Assembly (NCBI GenBank): GCA_038496445.1
Contig: JALMLS010000390.1
Location: 1-64,000, forward strand
Direction of reading: 5' to 3'
DNA: 64,000 nucleotides
DNA from: Trichosphaerium sp. ATCC 40318
Lineage: Eukaryota; Discosea; Flabellinia; Trichosidae
Shown here piece by piece: positions 25,322-37,328 of the stretch. A model generated the notes under the pieces. It did not search any database, was not told the origin of the DNA, and saw nothing but the letters and a program-made list of their open reading frames with translations. How positions within the stretch are numbered: the first letter of the stretch is position 1; each line of letters opens with the position of its first letter. The position numbers and the translations under genes were made by a program.

Positions 25322-28041
25322 ATGAGTCGCTCTGTTACATTCTTGCTTTCTATCTCAATGTGTGTGTTTGTTAGTTATACACTAGCACAGTCATGTACTC
25401 TGGATACTGAGGACGAAGATTGCGGAAATAGTAACCCTGTTGCTTGTGCAAGTTTCGGCAATTGCAACCTGTGTTGTTGTACGTTTGCTGCTCAAAAATG
25501 CTTTAAAACTTTAAACTAACTTCATTAGTTAATACTAGCATTCCTGGTTCTTCAGGCGAATGCTACCAACCAACTAACGCCCCAACGGAGGTCTGTGACT
25601 CTACCTTTACTGTTTGCTATGCAGATGATGCCACCGCCGACTTATTTGGGCCTACTGCGCCCCGAGTGTGCCAACCAGGCTCTTTAGGAAGTGATTCCCT
25701 ATGTTATAGCCCTGGTACCGACACTTGTTTTGACGGTCTTTTATGTCCTGGTGGAGCAACTGCGGCTTTTTGTGCACCAGGTATGTTTTGTTTTATGACG
25801 CCATTCCTTTTTTCTGACGTAATCAATCCTTTAGTGGGAATATATCTAGGCGGATGCTACGATAACTCAACACAATCTTGTCATGGTGGTATTATTTGTG
25901 AAGGCCAAACCGCCACACTTTGTGGATGTACGTTTTTACAAACTTGAGTTGTTTGCAAATATGATGATTTTGTTGACGTTACTAGCTAATGGCGTTTTCG
26001 CTCCTGGCTTTTGTTTTTTGCCTTCAATGCAAACATGTAACTTTCTTGGTAACAGTCTTCCACCTACTGTTTGCAATGGAACAAGCTCAGCTTTTTGTCC
26101 AGGTATAAATCGGTTTTTTTTTCTTTCATTTTTGTTTATTTATTTCTTTGATTAGCCGATCCCTCAAGTCCAAGTCAAAGACCTGGTGGTTGTTATGATA
26201 CTGCATCCGATTCTTGTCATAGAGGGGTTATTTGTGAGGGTCTAACTAGCGAACCTTGTTCAGGTAAGTCAATTTTTTTGTATTTTACAGTTTGTACAAA
26301 CTGTTTTTTTGATTTTCTGACTAACATCTTTTAGCTGGTAGCACGTTTGCAGCTGAGATTTGCTATGATACTGCAACACAAACTTGCAACCTACTTGGAA
26401 ACGGTCTTGCACCTACAATCTGTAACGGAACAGGCTCAGCTTTTTGTCCAGGTAAGCTTACAAGTTTAAGTTTTTGTTCTCTAAAACAAACTTTTAGAGG
26501 ATCCTTTGGCTACATCAGGAACCACTGGTGGTTGTTTCGACACTATAACCCAATCTTGTCATACTGGTATCATCTGTAACGGTACTGGAGAAGAACCTTG
26601 CGGATGTACGTATATTTTGTTTGCTCTCATATCTGTATTAATTGCTTGTACAAACAGCTTCAGACAACCTCGCCAATGGCACTTGTTTTGATACGGCAAC
26701 TCAATCCTGCACATTGCTTCCTGTCGGTCAACAGCCTGTTATTTGCGAAGGAATATCTTCAGCTTTTTGTCTAGGTACGTTTGTTTAAATGTATTTAGTA
26801 CTAAGTGCTGTTACTAAATCGAACTTTTAGAGAATCCTTTGGCTACATCAGGAACCACTGGTGGTTGTTTCGATACTTTAACCGAATCTTGTCATAGTGG
26901 TATTATTTGCAATAGTACAACATCAGAACCGTGTGGATGTACGTTATATTATAGTACAGTTCCTCAACAAATACTTATGTTCATATAGCAAACATCAACC
27001 CTGCAAATGGTACTTGCTACGATGTTACAACCCAAACTTGTAATGTAGTTGGCGACAACTCTATCATCTGTGATGGTATTACTTCAGCTTTATGTCCAGG
27101 TATGTATTTGACACTGTGCGATGTTTAAACTAGGCTAATCCCCGTTGTTTAGAGGATTTTGCTGCCCCAGCAGTAAGACCTGGTGGATGCTATGATAGAA
27201 CTACGATGAGCTGTCACAGTGGTGTTATCTGTCCTGGCATTTCTTCTGATGAATGCAGAGCACAAAATGGAACCTCACAATGCTTCGACACTACAACAGA
27301 AAGATGCTCAAACGGAAACGTTTGTCAACAAGATCACTTTCATTGTCCTGGTTCGTAGTGTTTTGTGATTATTGTAGTACTACTGTCGCTTACTTAGCTG
27401 TAGAGGATGATTTCTCTGGTGGTTGTTACAACCCTATCACGCACTCATGTATTCACGGTAACGTTGAATGTACAGTAGAAGAGCAGCTATGCTTTGTCAA
27501 TATGATGAACGGCACTTGCTTCAATCCTAGTACTTCTGTATGTTTGCAAGGAATTGTTTGCCCAAGTGCACAAAGTAGTCTCTGTCCTGGAGCAACAAAC
27601 TCTTCTCAATGCTACGACCCTGCTACACAGCAATGCGTCGAAAGTGTGCCATGTACTGTAGGCGTAGATTGTCCAAGTGCGTACTTGACTATTGCTTCAA
27701 ATCAGAATGTCGCCTAACTTTAGTACTTAGTAATAACACCTCCACCAACAACAGCTGCTCCTACAACAGCTCCTACAACAGCTGCTCCTACAACAGCTGC
27801 TCCTACAACAACTGCTCCTACAACAACTGCTCCAACAACAGCTACTCCTACAACAGCTACCCCTACAACAGCTGCTCCTACAACAGCTGCCCCAACTACA
27901 ACTCCTCCGACTGCTACAGTCCCTACCGCTGTTTTCAATGCTACATTGCCTCCTAGTAACACTACTACTATCAGATCAGATGCCACAACCCAAACGATTT
28001 TTGTAGCCTTGTTGGCATTGATTGTTGCATTACTTTTGTAA
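25322..28041 (+). CDS. Surface protein of repeated cysteine modules with Thr/Ala/Pro stalk
   Basis: Signal peptide [23 protein letters not shown], then about fourteen modules of roughly 26-33 residues, most on their own exon. Two forms alternate: a short one ([20 protein letters not shown]) and a longer one ([17 protein letters not shown], ending SAFCPG). The core spacing is C-x6-C-x(4-11)-C-x(6-8)-C. It resembles fungal CYDPxQYxC modules (CBM52-like), so carbohydrate binding is possible but unproven. After the last module a stalk of APTTA repeats (about 27.73-27.91 kb) leads to a hydrophobic C-terminus ([13 protein letters not shown]), typical of a GPI-anchored or membrane-tethered cell-surface protein. 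The regular exon-module match points to growth by tandem duplication of a two-module unit. Confidence 0.72.
27735..27910 (+). repeat. APTTA-coding minisatellite
   Basis: A 15-nt unit (gctcctacaacagct and variants) is repeated about ten times in frame, encoding a Thr/Ala/Pro stalk that would be a good O-glycosylation target. Expansion or contraction by one unit keeps the frame. Confidence 0.8.
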
Positions 28042-28344
28042 ACAACAGTTTAAAAAACTACTATTTAAATTACAGTAGCCCGAACTCAGAAGAATTGACA
28101 TCTGCTAGTGTACGTTGCAGATGCACTACAGCCTAAGTTCAACGTACCTAAAACAAAACTACAGCAGAACGTTTATTTTTGTCCAATGTCCTTGTTGCAA
28201 ATTACAAACACGTGTTTGTTGCGCTGTGAAAGGTAAAAAGGAAGAAAAAGCTATTAGCAGTTTAACAATGCAAACCTGATAAAAACAATACATTGTTTGT
28301 TAAGGGTCTAGGAAGGACGTTTGCAGGTAAGTAATTACGAGTAC
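28042..28344. other. Intergenic / unresolved 5' end
   Basis: Gap between two plus-strand surface-protein genes. The next gene's first ATG should be here or just downstream. I could not join a clean ATG exon to its signal-peptide exon. Confidence 0.4.
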
Positions 28345-30825
28345 ACCGTTGGTTCCTGTTACTCTCATATGTTTGGTTGCTTGTTGCCACATTAGCTTGC
28401 GCATTAACTGATGTTGTTCCTTCCTTTTCGCTATTTCCAGCGCCAGTTTTAAATGGTTTTAATATAAGAAGGGAAGTTCCTGTACAAGTTGACATTATAA
28501 ATGCGCTTAATGGACCTCTCATTTTCGTAACAGAACAAGGTTACCCATCGCAGGTGAGTAGTTTTGCTTTGGTCAGCAGCAAATCTTTGTTTTTGACATA
28601 CTTCAACAGCTGGCATTGTTTGATTTGGGGACACGTTTTGATATGCACCCCAATAACTTCTCTCCTTTACGAAGCAGTGTATCGGTAATATAGAGTGATT
28701 AAGTGACAATCCTCTAACAAAGCAGGTCTAGACTTATGATGTTAATCTGGTACATGTTTCTAAAACCGTCAATACCACGTCTGAATACAAACTATTTGTC
28801 ATCAACGTTGGTAATCCAGTTGTTGTTTATACCTCTGGGTGGGCAAGTGGTCTAGTGTTGATGACCTAGTTTCTTTTTCACAACTTCAAAATCACGTGCC
28901 AGTTGCTATTATTCTCACTAAGGTAATAGAGCAGCGCTTGCTACTTCATTCGAAAACGAGTCCTATCTTTGGTTTATTAATCGTGATGAATCCTGCACTC
29001 TGATTGCAAGGATAACTGGTCCTATATCAAATATTGTGTTTACACAAACTAACAGCCTCGCATTTACAACAACAAGAGGTATTTACGTTTCTGATATAAC
29101 GACCATGTCTTTCAATGAAATCTATACTTCACGGGAGTCAACTCAGATCGATTCAATTAATGTACAAGTCCATTTTTTTGGAGTTCAAGTGTTTTCGTTC
29201 GACTTTGTTCGTTTTTAAAATCACGTGATTATTTATACTGATGCTTTTACAATAGGTGTACCGAGGCGATTTCATAGTCAGTTTATTTGATTTAACAACA
29301 ACAGCTGAGCCTTACGAAATATTCTTTTTGAGAAACAATGGTGATGTTATACCAGATACTGTATATTCATCGCCAAACGAATTTACAGTGACTACACATG
29401 AAGATAGATATTATGCTTATGGCCACGAATTTCCCGAGGGGACAAGTACGTACCTTCCAGCCAAACATACTTTCTTTTGGGTGACTTTGAACGTAAGAAA
29501 TATTTGCTGGGCAGAGTCCAACAGATGACTTGTGTGTAAGAGATGAGTTTACTGAGAACGACCCTGACAATGCACGACGTGGTATTCCACCAGTACTTCT
29601 TTTTGGTGATAATGACGACCTATTTGGGTCACTTGGTGCTGAACGAACACTGTTTGGAAATTTTTTGGTACTGTTTCTATCGAAGTATCTATCTTGGTTT
29701 TTTCTTACTTTGTTCCGTTTTTAATATAGTTTTCAAGGGCGGTAGTAAGACATTACACAAACCTTTGTGTGCGTGTTTGGTGCTATTGACTACTTATTAA
29801 CCCGATACAGGCTTATGACGTACAACCAACAAGCGCGCCAGAACCAACTATTGCACCTGTGTCACCAACAGAAATGATGCTAGTACCATCTACCATTGTT
29901 TCCCCTGTACCGTACGCAGCTTTTTTCCGGTTTCGGTTTATAACCCTTGTGACCCAGTACGATAAGAATACCTAGCACTATCAACACACCAGCTACGATT
30001 TTTACACCTTCCACGTACGCCCATCTTCAAAGTGGATGCAATAATCTAACCTGACAACAGCTTGACAATGCCAACTGTAAGTACCTCACCTTCAACGTCA
30101 CCACCAACTACCCTACCACCAACAAATACACCAACTGAGACACCCACTCTGCAGCCAAATGGTACTCCACCGACCACAACGATACCTCCGACTGAGCCAC
30201 CTGCACATTCCCCATTTATTCTATCACCAACCACAACCCAACCACCGCTCTACACCCACAGAATACCAAATTCCTGAGATTTCTTGCTTGGATACGTCCT
30301 CTTTTAGAGGCGGAGGAGCTTGCAGGTAATAGCATTGCTGATACAAAATTAAGCCTTACTATCGTTAGCTGTGCGAATACCTTGTATTTGTATCATTGTT
30401 AAACTGTCAATGTTGGCTCCCAAGGCTTAGAGTGTGCAGTGTTTTTGGCATTAAGTATCCTGGATTTCCTGAGACACAACTTGCTCTTGCTAGATTTAAA
30501 AATACGGATCGCTGCATTTAGCTTCACAAAACGAATACAAATATGGAATCTCCTAGGTCAACAGAATAGTCCCTTTCAACTATGAACAAATAAACATCGC
30601 TGCATTTTTATAGTAAAGGATTGTATACATACACTGTACAGTAGGTTGGATTGTTGTGTACAGAAATCTCGAAATCTAGCTTCACCAGGAAAAAGAATTA
30701 CATTTCTACTACGCTTGAACGGTAAATCAAGCTTGTCCGTAGTTGGTTGTTTGGATTGTCATCTTTTTCTAAATAGCTCATCTGGTCAATTCCTGCCAGC
30801 TTGGACAAGTGAAAGCCATCCGTAA
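28345..30825 (+). CDS. Secreted protein with possible propeller repeats and Pro/Thr-rich region (5' end unresolved)
   Basis: The first recognisable exon encodes a signal-peptide-like RWFLLLSYVWLLVATLACA, then NGFNIRREVPVQVDI. Later exons give YDVNLVHVSKTVNTTSEYK, SYLWFINRDESCTLIARI, NSLAFTTTRGIYVSDITT and SLFDLTTTAEPYEIFFL; the pattern is faintly like the sortilin/BNR propeller repeat. A Pro/Thr region (about 29.82-30.26 kb, TLPPTNTPTETPTLQP) follows. Exon-like cysteine-bearing segments continue after it: EISCLDTSSFRGGGAC, VCSVFGIKYPGFPETQ and FLLRLNGKSSLSVVGC, with a stop at 30823-30825. The step from the Pro/Thr region to EISCLD needs a frame change that I could not explain with a clean intron. 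Either a splice was missed or the 3' part is decayed. Start and 3' structure are approximate. Confidence 0.5.
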
Positions 30826-30955
30826 TTCCCACTGCAAAAGCACATTACATTCAGTGTATATTATTATAAAGTAGAATCCCTTTTTTGGGTAGTTTCTGTC
30901 ACATTTGGAATGTGTTGAAAGCCGTTGAATTGTTGTTAATCCTCACACCACACTA

Positions 30956-31762
30956 ATGAGACTACTTATCGTACTTGTTTGCGTGGGCCTTGTTTGCTCA
31001 ACCCTTGCGTTCCTCAGCGCCAAAAAGAAGAGAGCACGAATGCCAAGAGTACCTGACCAACCTAAACTCGGTATGAAATACAACGCTCTCGTCAGGAAGC
31101 GCTACAGAGGATGCAAGAGGAGTGGCCCTTTCGTTTCCGAGTTCAGGCCTGAGGATGCGTTTTTCTTCACACCAGGTGTATGTGTATTAAACTCTACTCT
31201 AATGAACCACGGAGACGCTTTATCAAGGGTTTTACAAACCGGAACAAATGATTTGGGTAAACTGTTCAATAACGCCATCAAAGGTATTGCAGATAATAAG
31301 GTTACCCTCAGAGCAATCTTTGAGCCAGGTTACTACCAAATGCGTTTCCGTTACCGCTACTCAACAAAAAAACACGCTAGAGACGAAACAGCAAAGTCCA
31401 ACGAAGGTATTTTCGGCGGAATTCTACGTGATATCAAAAAGAGCATCGGAAATGAAGATTCTTTCGCTACTCTTGTAGCTACTTTCTTCCCTGAATCTGC
31501 AGAGCAAGCAGAAAGAGATCGCTTAAGCGCATCACCAAACACACCAATTGCAGTAGTAAACTTCAATGTACACAAAGGATCAGCAGAAGAAGAATGGCTC
31601 ACATCACCATGGAGCAACGTTAACTTTGGAACTCAAGGCGGATTACAAGAGAGAATTGCAATTAACACCGAAATACGCGCAATTGCAAACCGTATGGAGG
31701 TTCTAGTTTCTCATATTGAGTTCCAAAGAGTTAGACAAGTTCGTGTACGCAAACAGTACTAA
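30956..31762 (+). CDS. Intronless secreted protein, 268 residues, unknown family
   Basis: A single uninterrupted ORF with a signal peptide (MRLLIVLVCVGLVCSTLAF) followed by a basic stretch (SAKKKRARMPRVP). The rest has alternating charged and hydrophobic segments (RAIFEPGYYQMRFRYRYS, SPNTPIAVVNFNVHKG) and ends RQVRVRKQY. Only two cysteines, and no membrane segment after the signal. I do not recognise the family. It stands out because every other long gene here has many introns. AATAAA follows the stop at once (about 31766). Its 3' end converges on the actin-related gene with only 48 bp between stops. A retrocopy, or an acquired intronless gene, would both fit. Confidence 0.8.
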   Translation: MRLLIVLVCVGLVCSTLAFLSAKKKRARMPRVPDQPKLGMKYNALVRKRYRGCKRSGPFVSEFRPEDAFFFTPGVCVLNSTLMNHGDALSRVLQTGTNDLGKLFNNAIKGIADNKVTLRAIFEPGYYQMRFRYRYSTKKHARDETAKSNEGIFGGILRDIKKSIGNEDSFATLVATFFPESAEQAERDRLSASPNTPIAVVNFNVHKGSAEEEWLTSPWSNVNFGTQGGLQERIAINTEIRAIANRMEVLVSHIEFQRVRQVRVRKQY

Positions 31763-31810
31763 TCAATAAAACATTGACACTTCATGATTTTATGAGTGAT
31801 TGCTTTTTAT

Positions 31811-33459
31811 TTAAAAAGGACATTTTTTTGCAATTAATGCAACACCTTGGTCGTCATATTGTTCTCTTGTAATAAACATTTTATGAATAGAAGAGAGTCC
31901 TGCTAAACACGCAGCGCCATTCCACACAGCGTATTTCTAGAGTGAAAGGTGTCAAAATGAGTGCAATGGAAAAAAATCACATTTTGATAAAAAGCAAAAA
32001 AAGCTTGTTTGGTTTTTTTGTTGACGTACTCTCTCTGGTACAGCCTTGATATTTATCTTAATAGCAGGTGGCGTAAGTGCCATTAAATCTTTTTCTAAAC
32101 GCTCTGAGAATCCAGCGATTAAAGACGAGCCTCCAACAATATACAAATTAGAGTATAATGCTTTTCTAGTACCAATAGTACACCGCTGAATAGCGTCGTA
32201 TACTTGTTTAGATACACCTAAAAGTAGAACAATTTGTAAGAACCAACTACGCGCGTAAACATTTCAGTGTTTTTTTAGTACCGTCGAACTCGCGTTCTAG
32301 AATTGAAGGGTCAAAGAGTGATTCTACGGCTCTAAACCTTTGAGTAGATAGCTTAACGCTTGTTCCAGCCGATAAATCAAACCATTCTTTCTCTGCAACT
32401 GGGCTATTAGACTCTTTTTTAAAGTCATTCGCTGCGTAGCCTAGAGAGAAGGGGCTATTAGAGACGATATAAAACTACTTTACAAAATGCTAGCGTACAG
32501 AATTTCTCTTTTATGGCGTTAACGTCTTCAAATTGAAGACTTCCACACCCAGCTTCTGCTTTAAGCAGTTGACCAAGATCTTTAAACGTCAAGGACAAGT
32601 GTTGTCAAAAAAACATTAAAAAAAAGACAGATTTGTAGATACAGTTTGTAATGTCCCTGCCGCCAATCTGTAAGCGTACCATTCCTCTAGGTAGTACGTA
32701 TCCTTCATAAATAGCTGTGAATCTAGTTAAAAAGTTCATTTTTTTTGGGCGAAATTAGACTAGCGCACGTAGTGAGTGTTTCACCGATGTCTAGTACGCC
32801 AGCAGTCGTTGATCCTAGTGCATATAGTGCACATGTAGCGGAATTAGCAAAGAAAAGCGCAGGCACGTCGAACGTTTTGAACAACAGCTTTAACACATTA
32901 GTCTACAAGTTAGTCCTAGTGTTGGTACCTCTGCTAGCTTCTCCTTTTCCTCCATGTCGGTTTTGGGATTAGTTGACATAACAACTGGACAAGAGGCTAA
33001 ATCAGTGGCATTTTTTTTAACGGCATAGCGTAGAATGGCCTATTTGATGCTTAATGCTTTAATTTGGCTGCGTAGACTTATTTTTGTACCTCAATATCTG
33101 CCCAGTTGATTATTTCGCCTTTATCGCAAGGATAGCGTAGTGTAAGCTCCGATTTTAAATGTAGAGCATCATCACCGTATTTATCAACACCATCTGTTCC
33201 CCTGCCAATCACATTTGGTACTACTACTTCTGGAGCTTCGTGAGTTGCCCATCCAACTATTATTCCGTTAATAAGAACAAAACAACGTTAAAATACTTTT
33301 AATATTGCGAGAGCCAATTTCGATAACTGATATCTGAACGTCTGCCATAGTTGTCTTATGAAACGTTTTAAAGTTGCACAAAAAAAGAAATATGTTTACC
33401 AACGCTGACTCGAGACCACCTTTAGCGTACGTTGTTGGTGGGAAACTGGTAGGAGACAT
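31811..33459 (-). CDS. Divergent actin-related protein
   Basis: Actin fold features by order: an N-terminal strand-loop VIEIGSRNIKVGWATHEAP (the actin phosphate-1 loop DNGSG is replaced), YGDDALHLKSELTLRYPC and GEIINWADIE (actin: GDEA, KYPIEHGI, NWDDME), a phosphate-2-like LDIGETLTTC, then NLYIVGGSSLIAGFSERL, VPERKYAVWNGAACLAGLSS and the end MFITREQYDDQGVALIAKK. The last part follows the actin C-terminus closely, while the nucleotide-binding loops deviate, so ATP binding may be weakened. That places it among actin-related proteins and not conventional actin; which Arp class (dynactin, chromatin or a lineage-specific one) is not decidable by eye. A 20-residue leader (MSPTSFPPTTYAKGG) precedes the fold, and an internal Met (MADVQISVIEIG) is an alternative start. 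Confidence 0.72.
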
Positions 33460-33775
33460 GGTAGGCAGAAACGTTGTAGTTCAGCTGTATGAAGAAGTTG
33501 TACTATACTGAATAGTTCTTATTTGCTTATTTCGCGTTTTCGTGCAATTCAGAACACCGATGTCAATGGCATAACTTATTTGTGGTGTTTGCCATAGCTT
33601 TGTGTTTGAACTTTAAACGCTCCACTGGCTTAATAACTTCGGTTCATTCATCAGCGAACAGTTTATAGGTATGATAAGATTTGGTTCAAATTTCGAAAAG
33701 TCACGTGATTGTTTTAAAATAAGCAGTTTTCTTTCCAAACGTTTGTGAACATTTTGAAATATCAAACTACAACAC
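33460..33775. promoter_or_regulatory. Divergent promoter region
   Basis: 316 bp between the starts of the actin-related gene (minus) and the EGF-type membrane protein (plus). It contains GTCACGTGATT at about 33701, one of the extended CACGTG palindromes. Confidence 0.45.
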
Positions 33776-35758
33776 ATGAAGCTACTGCTGCTTATCCACT
33801 TGGCGCTTTTGGCGTATTTTATAAGCGTAACATGTGCTCAAGTTAATTCTGAAACTAAAGATGGATTCGACGTTATTCCTACAGAAATAACATCTATTAC
33901 ATCTCTACGTAGTACTTGGTTCAATGGATACGACTTTTGGGCCATGTCAGCAAGTCGCAGTCGTAACAACGTATACCAGCTAAGACACGCGGGTAATACG
34001 TTTACATTGGATACAACACCGTTTCCAGGGAATATAGAGTATGAACCATTCAGATTTATGGCCCCATTCGCATCTAACAACTCTTTCTCGGTACTTGGTA
34101 CGTTTGCTTACAGCAAAAACTTTTCTTCTTATATTTCCATGATAGGTTCTACGTTTTCCAACTACGAGGCTGATGGCGTACGTATCACGTTACATACCGT
34201 TCTAAATAGTCTAATTTTCTTTTTTGTAGATTGGTTCACCGTTACAAGGAGTAGGCGGTTTACCTGCGAAAGTCAACACTCAACTCCTACGCGATACAAC
34301 GTTCTATGCGTCTACGGTAAATCTAAAACTCATCACGCCAATCAAATCATACTGACAACGAACAGGTTAGAGATGGTCAGGCGTTCTTTATAGGATACGG
34401 ACAACATCCTGTAGCCCAAGGGAACTTTAGCCTTTTGTTCCTTCGTGCTATCGTCGATATGGAAGGAGAATTGCTCTTGGAGTTTGACGCTGATAAAGAT
34501 ATGATTGTAGTTGAGCCACGTTCTTCTTGCTATGATACGTTCGAAAACGCCATGAAACCTCAAATTTTCATTGACCCAGATGAGTAAGCACCTTTCTTTA
34601 GAGTCCTGAGAACTTTCAATTTGAAGTTAAACTTGCTGATTTTTTTATTCGCTTAGTGCCCACGCTGTTGTTATTGTACCAGGAACATGCAAGGGTATTT
34701 TTAAGATAAGCAATGCTATCAATTTTGGGCTTCCTATGACAGATGTCTATTCTAGCGCATTACCAGGTACGGAATCTTCAATAGTTGAGTCAATAAAGCC
34801 TTGTACCCTTGTTAAGTTAGTCATAGGAACGCCTTCATCAGCAAGCTATGACCCTATATCAAACTGGCTTTATATTGGTAACAAGTCTCCAGGATCAACA
34901 CGAGGAAGGTAAGAATATAAAGACATAGTGTTCAGAGTTGTTTCTTAAAAGCACAGAGCGGTGTTTCTCTTGTCTCATCTTTGTCTAGCGTATCTATTTT
35001 CAACACAACACAAATGCAATACATGGACAGTACCTTTAACTTTGCTGTTGGAGAGAGTGACCCTGCTGCTATGGCACTTCGTACTGTACACGGACAGCCT
35101 AATCCATACCTATACGTTGCTTTCAGAGGAGGTTCGTGTTGCTTGTGATTTTGCTATAGCCTTGACGCTATTTAGGACCTCATATTGTTTCTTTAAAGCC
35201 TCCATTAGATGATGCACATGAATGGTAATGTATTTTAGGTTGGAAAAAATAAGTCTAATATGTTATTGTTTATTTAGGGAGGCTCTCGGCTATGCTACAT
35301 TACCTGCTGAGTATAATAGTATAGCGGATGGTTTGGTTGCTGGAGATTACGTTTATTTTGCTACTAACCAGCAACGATCAAAGATTTTTAGGTAAGCAGT
35401 GGTGTAACCACTTGATAGAACGAAACCTTACGATTATTTAGAGTTAATTTTGAAAACTTTTGTTTACCAATATGTGGCGAGGGTGAATATTGTAACGAAG
35501 GAAAATGCACATGTAGGACTGGTTACGAGCTTATTGATTCTGTTTGCCGCAATGTGTATAGAATTGAACCACAAGCGGACGTACGATTCAACATTTCTCT
35601 TTTTTTTCCATTTTTTTGATTCTCATGTAATTGTATAGAACGAAGGACGTAATACAGCTATAGCTCTTGGTGTTATTCTAGTATTTGCCTTGATAGTAGG
35701 TGCTTATGGTTGGTTCCTTGTTTTAACAAAGAAGAAAGGTTACAAGTCCGTTCAGTAA
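33776..35758 (+). CDS. Type I membrane protein with propeller-like ectodomain and EGF-like module
   Basis: Signal peptide MKLLLLIHLALLAYFISVTCA. The ectodomain is built of repeats with patterns such as NVYQLRHAGNTFTLDT, YDPISNWLYIGNKSPGST, NPYLYVAFRG and DGLVAGDYVYFATNQQRS. The recurring aromatic-rich Y-x-Y-F-A/G-T/N string is common in protist beta-propeller surface proteins. Next to the membrane lies an EGF-like module (LPICGEGEYCNEGKCTCRTG). A single helix (AIALGVILVFALIVGAYGWF) and a short cytosolic tail (LVLTKKKGYKSVQ) follow. Tyr in the tail could be a sorting or phosphorylation site, but that is inference. About nine short introns. Probably a surface receptor or adhesion protein. Confidence 0.68.
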
Positions 35759-35999
35759 AAAAACACTCAAATTCAAAAAAAAAATAAAGTCAAAACTCTT
35801 CAAAAATACTTTTATTTAATTTTCTCGATTTGGTGACACTTGACTTATTTTGTACATGTCTATTCCATTTTATATATTTTTTTAACGTATACCCAGTTAT
35901 TTTGTTTAAATTTACATTGTGTTTTAGTGATTTTTTTTGGCCTTCTTTCCAATTCTTTTTTTTTCTTTTCTGATTTTTTTGAGAAATGGAAAAAAAATA

Positions 36000-36311
36000 T
36001 CAAAAGTCTCCGAATAAATAAGAGCTCCAGAATGTCCCTTGACAACCTGTTGCTATTGTTTTTCCTTTTGGAGACACTATCTTAACTCTTTTAAAGCTTG
36101 GATTGACAGGTGTAGCTTCTACCTTCCAACCCTTCGCTACAGTGCACTTAAAGCCGTGAAATACGAAGCCTTTGCGTTTTAAAATCTTCATGTCTGCTTT
36201 TTTCATGTTGTGGAAGTTAAAAACCTGTGGTTCTGGTGGCGTCTCTTTAGGACGTGCTGCTAGGCCTTTTCTTACTAGTTTGTTCCTGTGTTTGCGTGGA
36301 ATGTTGTTCAT
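36000..36311 (-). CDS. Small basic protein, 103 residues, unknown
   Basis: One exon, MNNIPRKHRNKLVRKG at 36311 to the end SSYLFGDF. Strongly basic in the first 70 residues (KKADMKILKRKGFVFHGFK), no signal peptide, no cysteine pattern. It could be a nucleic-acid- or ribosome-associated protein, but I recognise no family. It converges on the EGF membrane gene across a T-rich gap. Confidence 0.5.
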   Translation of the reverse strand: MNNIPRKHRNKLVRKGLAARPKETPPEPQVFNFHNMKKADMKILKRKGFVFHGFKCTVAKGWKVEATPVNPSFKRVKIVSPKGKTIATGCQGTFWSSYLFGDF

Positions 36312-37328
36312 TGTTACGGTATGTTATTCTCTTCGCCAGGTTTTAACAGTAGCATGTGTGGTTTGAGCGTTCCCGTATTTTTTTTTGTTATACTGAACAA
36401 TTTCTTCAAAACTACCCGTGTACGTATTGTGAGTGCTATGTGATGGCGTGTGGAGATATATAAAGCAGAAATTTCGACAAATACGCAAGTTTGACTTTTT
36501 TGAAGTTTGGCGTTATCATTACCAAATTCATCTTACAAGTTCCCTTTTCAGCCCACTACCAACAGCGCTCCAGTCTCACGTGGGACAGAACTTATGTTTT
36601 AGTAATAAAATGTCTTCCATTCCAAATGTTTCAAAAAATTAATCCGGCTGCCAGACCAGTTCGAAAAAGTTCGCTCTTTGCGAAGGACGTCAATTGTAAG
36701 CGAAAAAGATGCGTTCCTCAAAAGTCCCTTCCATTTGTGGGTGGACGATAAAACTTCATGGTAGTTTAACTCATTGTTCAGGATGTCACCTGTACAACGT
36801 ACAAAACCAATACGCTGTACGCGGACCTGCCAGAAATAGCACCAGAATCGTATCTGCCCGCTAGATGAACGCATCACATTGTTGTAACCACACCCGTTGT
36901 ACCTTTGCTGTGACAGAGCTCAATAAGTTCGCTACCTACTGTGGCTGTTCTGTGTTCTTACTTTTTCACAACGGATTTCAATGATTCACTTTAGAACCCG
37001 GATACATCCCAAATTTCCACTTAACCGCAAGTTCCTGATAGGAATATACCTGTACAGCAAAGACGTGAGACAATTGATACTGCTTCTCCTGCGTTCCAGC
37101 AAATTGTCACGAATGATTTTTTTTTGAAAAAAACTACACTACTACAACTTAACCTCAAATTGAACTGCTTACCCGTTTTGTGTGTGGACACTAATAGCTG
37201 CTATACATCGTAAGACGAAAAAAAAGCAACTTGAAAAAGCACGTGATATGTCAGTAACGGGTAAAGGCGTTAAGTCTGTGTTTTTTCGGGTTGTGAATTT
37301 TTTGTCTTTAGTTACAAGAACCAAACCA
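36312..37328. other. About 1 kb without a confirmed gene
   Basis: The minus strand holds exon-like open stretches that do not assemble into a clean gene: about 37110-36990 encodes QEKQYQLSHVFAVQ followed by ELAVKWKFGMYPGSK, and 36877-36599 is an open frame. I see no start. It may be a decayed gene or a missed small one. The right edge is the promoter of the C2-arrestin gene. Confidence 0.35.

Noticed and set aside
27720-27986. Minus-strand Val/Gly-rich ORF and a CRISPR-like look of short regular repeats
   Set aside because: It is the reverse complement of the APTTA stalk repeat. There are no spacers, and the genome is eukaryotic.
36599-37110. Possible minus-strand gene (KWKFGMYPGSK and neighbours)
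   Set aside because: The open pieces could not be joined from a start to a stop with consistent splice sites, and no family was recognised.
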